64,000 bases of DNA, from contig NC_045441.1 in assembly GCF_002776525.5 (NCBI RefSeq), positions 66,264,650 through 66,328,649 on the forward strand, in the 5' to 3' direction. This stretch comes from Piliocolobus tephrosceles. Its lineage: Eukaryota; Chordata; Mammalia; Primates; Cercopithecidae. How positions within the stretch are numbered: position 1 is the first letter of the stretch; each line of letters starts with the position of its first letter. Position numbers and translations under genes: made by a program. The notes beneath the pieces are model-generated. The model saw nothing but the letters and a program-made list of their open reading frames with translations, was not told the origin of the DNA and did not search any database. Of this stretch, positions 62,256 to 64,000 are shown piece by piece.

Positions 62256-63139
62256 TTCAGTCAGCTTTTGAAAATTCCCATCACTTATCACTCTTTTTCC
62301 TGAGTCAAGAAAAAATATATATCAGACAGTAACATATATATGAAGTAAAAATTAAAACAAATATATAACAAGGCGGCTTAGTTTTAAAAAGTCATTGATA
62401 ACTCATAATTAAATCATTTTGTTACAAGCTAATAAAATTGAGTTTAAAGTGTGTGATGATGAGGAAATGTTAGTGGATACCAAGTTAGCATTGTATTTAG
62501 TTTCTGGAATGACTCTTGCAGGATTTTATAGTTACTACTAAATTTCGAAAAGCTTGAGATTGTTAGGTGTTGTAGTTATAGAAAGTATCCAATAGATGGT
62601 ACTGTAAAATGCCTCACATGTAAAATGAGGAGTTACAGCAGGTAGAGAATATAAAGGGAACATCTTCAGAATTCTGAGGAGAATTGAGATGTTTTTCTCT
62701 GGATATTAAATTGTGTTTAAAAATCTGATTTTTAAATATAATTTAAGCAATATAGTTTTCCGTGTAAAATATAATAAATATTCATTCTTCTTTGTGTTCA
62801 GAAAATGAAAATTGATGTTTTTTATAAAAAGGAGCTTCAAAAATATTCACATTCTCTTGTTTAGAAATTGTGGCTTTTTGGTTGTAATTACTCTTAGTTA
62901 ATGTGGCATTTTAGTGAATGTTACTCCAGTAGAATATTTTCAGCAAGCAGCTATAACTATGTGTATTTATTACTGAAATTCTAAACAAAATTTAAGTTAA
63001 CAGTAAAGCAAACCTTTTTGAGACAATCTTCATTTGCTTAGCAGGGTGAAACCATTATTTGTCTCACTTGTGGTCTCCACCAAGACCAGTTTAGTGTCTG
63101 AATAGACTAGTATGCCAGAATGTGATTACAACATGCATA

Positions 63140-63260
63140 CATACATTTATGAATATATGTGTATATATGTATATAAAACATATTTTTGAATGTTGCAATC
63201 ACAAGTATATACATGTGTACACACATGTGTATATATATACACATATATAAATATATAATC
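63140..63260. repeat. Alternating purine-pyrimidine repeat (TATG/CA)
   Basis: atatgtgtatatatgtatat and, further on, acatgtgtacacacatgtgt with tatatatacacatatat; partly palindromic. Confidence 0.8.
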
Positions 63261-64000
63261 TTATGGAGTTAAACATTCTTGTAAAAAAGAGTAATAATTT
63301 AAAACTGGTTGGAGTTTGCTCCTAAAGAGCATATAAAAAGTATAAATTTGTAGATAGCCTAGTTTATCTTAATACTTACGCAGAAATTCCATTACGAAGT
63401 GGTGCATGTCTACTTATAAAAGTGAATGTCAAATTTTTATTACCAGAACTATGTTTTATAAAACCTATTTCTGGATCTAAAAATTTCTGAGGAATATATA
63501 ATAACACTGAAAGCTTGAAAATATGTATATATCTTACTTTATTACATGTAGCTCTGAAATTTTTGTGTTAACAGTTCATGACATTGTTTCTGACTAATGC
63601 TGAGTATTCTTTTGTACAAGGGTTACTTATTTATTTAACAAAGCTTAATTAAATATAACTATATGCCTGGAGAAATAAAGATGAATAGTTCTTAGGTAGA
63701 ATGTTACTGTTTGAATAAGCAGCTTCTTGTAGGCTGTGTATCGTGTGTCCCTCAGCTTCTTTGAGCATCTACTATTTTTAAATATGTTTTATATAATCAG
63801 AATGTGTGGTATGATGTATTATTTATTCTTTTAAAAAGAAGATATTCTGAGCTGTATTTGAATGTACTGCTTAAACAAAATATGCTACTGTAATAACTTG
63901 AGCTAGCTTAAGGAATTCAGGTTATTTTATAAAAAGACAAAAATAATTATAGTTTCCACAAATCTGGGCTTTTCCAGTTGTTGTCTCCTAAGCCATATTG

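Noticed and set aside
62592..62607. Second CTCF-like match (ccaatagatggtactg)
   Set aside because: Two mismatches at informative core positions; too weak.

Overview
The window is primate genomic DNA, most likely from an Old World monkey. It contains many Alu and L1 elements. One Alu (10191-10641) carries 5'-end and linker variants that I associate with the cercopithecine AluYRa group. Two L1 3' ends (19974-20521 and 41012-41422) share a doubled ttgatgggtgc motif in the 3' UTR that I associate with macaque/baboon L1s. The species call is inference from repeat subfamilies.

The only protein-coding gene I can support is a central part of DGKB (diacylglycerol kinase beta), read on the + strand. 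Seven coding exons, called A-G here, carry 222 consecutive codons in a consistent frame: A 7356-7405, B 11396-11470, C 15067-15186, D 24103-24220, E 26596-26684, F 26768-26884, G 36317-36415. They encode the end of the first EF-hand helix, both EF-hand calcium loops, both cysteine-rich C1 zinc domains, and the start of the linker towards the kinase domain. The N-terminal exons lie before base 1 and the catalytic exons beyond base 64000. All seven exons have AG acceptors and GT donors, no stop codons, and near-complete identity to the DGKB protein as I remember it.

Layout. Bases 1-7355 are upstream intron with two Alus, an old L1 piece and a pentanucleotide repeat. Bases 7406-15066 hold three Alus, MIR relics, a large CCTT-type microsatellite and two assembly gaps. 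Bases 15187-24102 hold a young L1 3' end, a CTCF-like site and MIR relics. Bases 24221-26884 hold exons D-F, with an 83-bp intron between E and F. Bases 26885-36316 are a 9.4-kb intron with MIR, L2, L1M and MLT1 relics and an unexplained exon-like segment at 29698-29913. Bases 36416-64000 are the first 27.6 kb of a larger intron, dominated by L1 (including an almost complete old antisense L1 at about 50700-57858, split by an ERV1-type solo LTR), two Alus and several minisatellites.

Points most worth a second look: the exon-like segment at 29698-29913, which would truncate DGKB inside its second C1 domain; the nearly identical inverted L1 pair that brackets exons D-G; an inverted copy of flanking DNA at the 5' junction of the 41-kb L1; and a polypyrimidine tract starting about 45 bases after exon B. 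I found no RNA genes, CRISPR arrays or other protein-coding genes.
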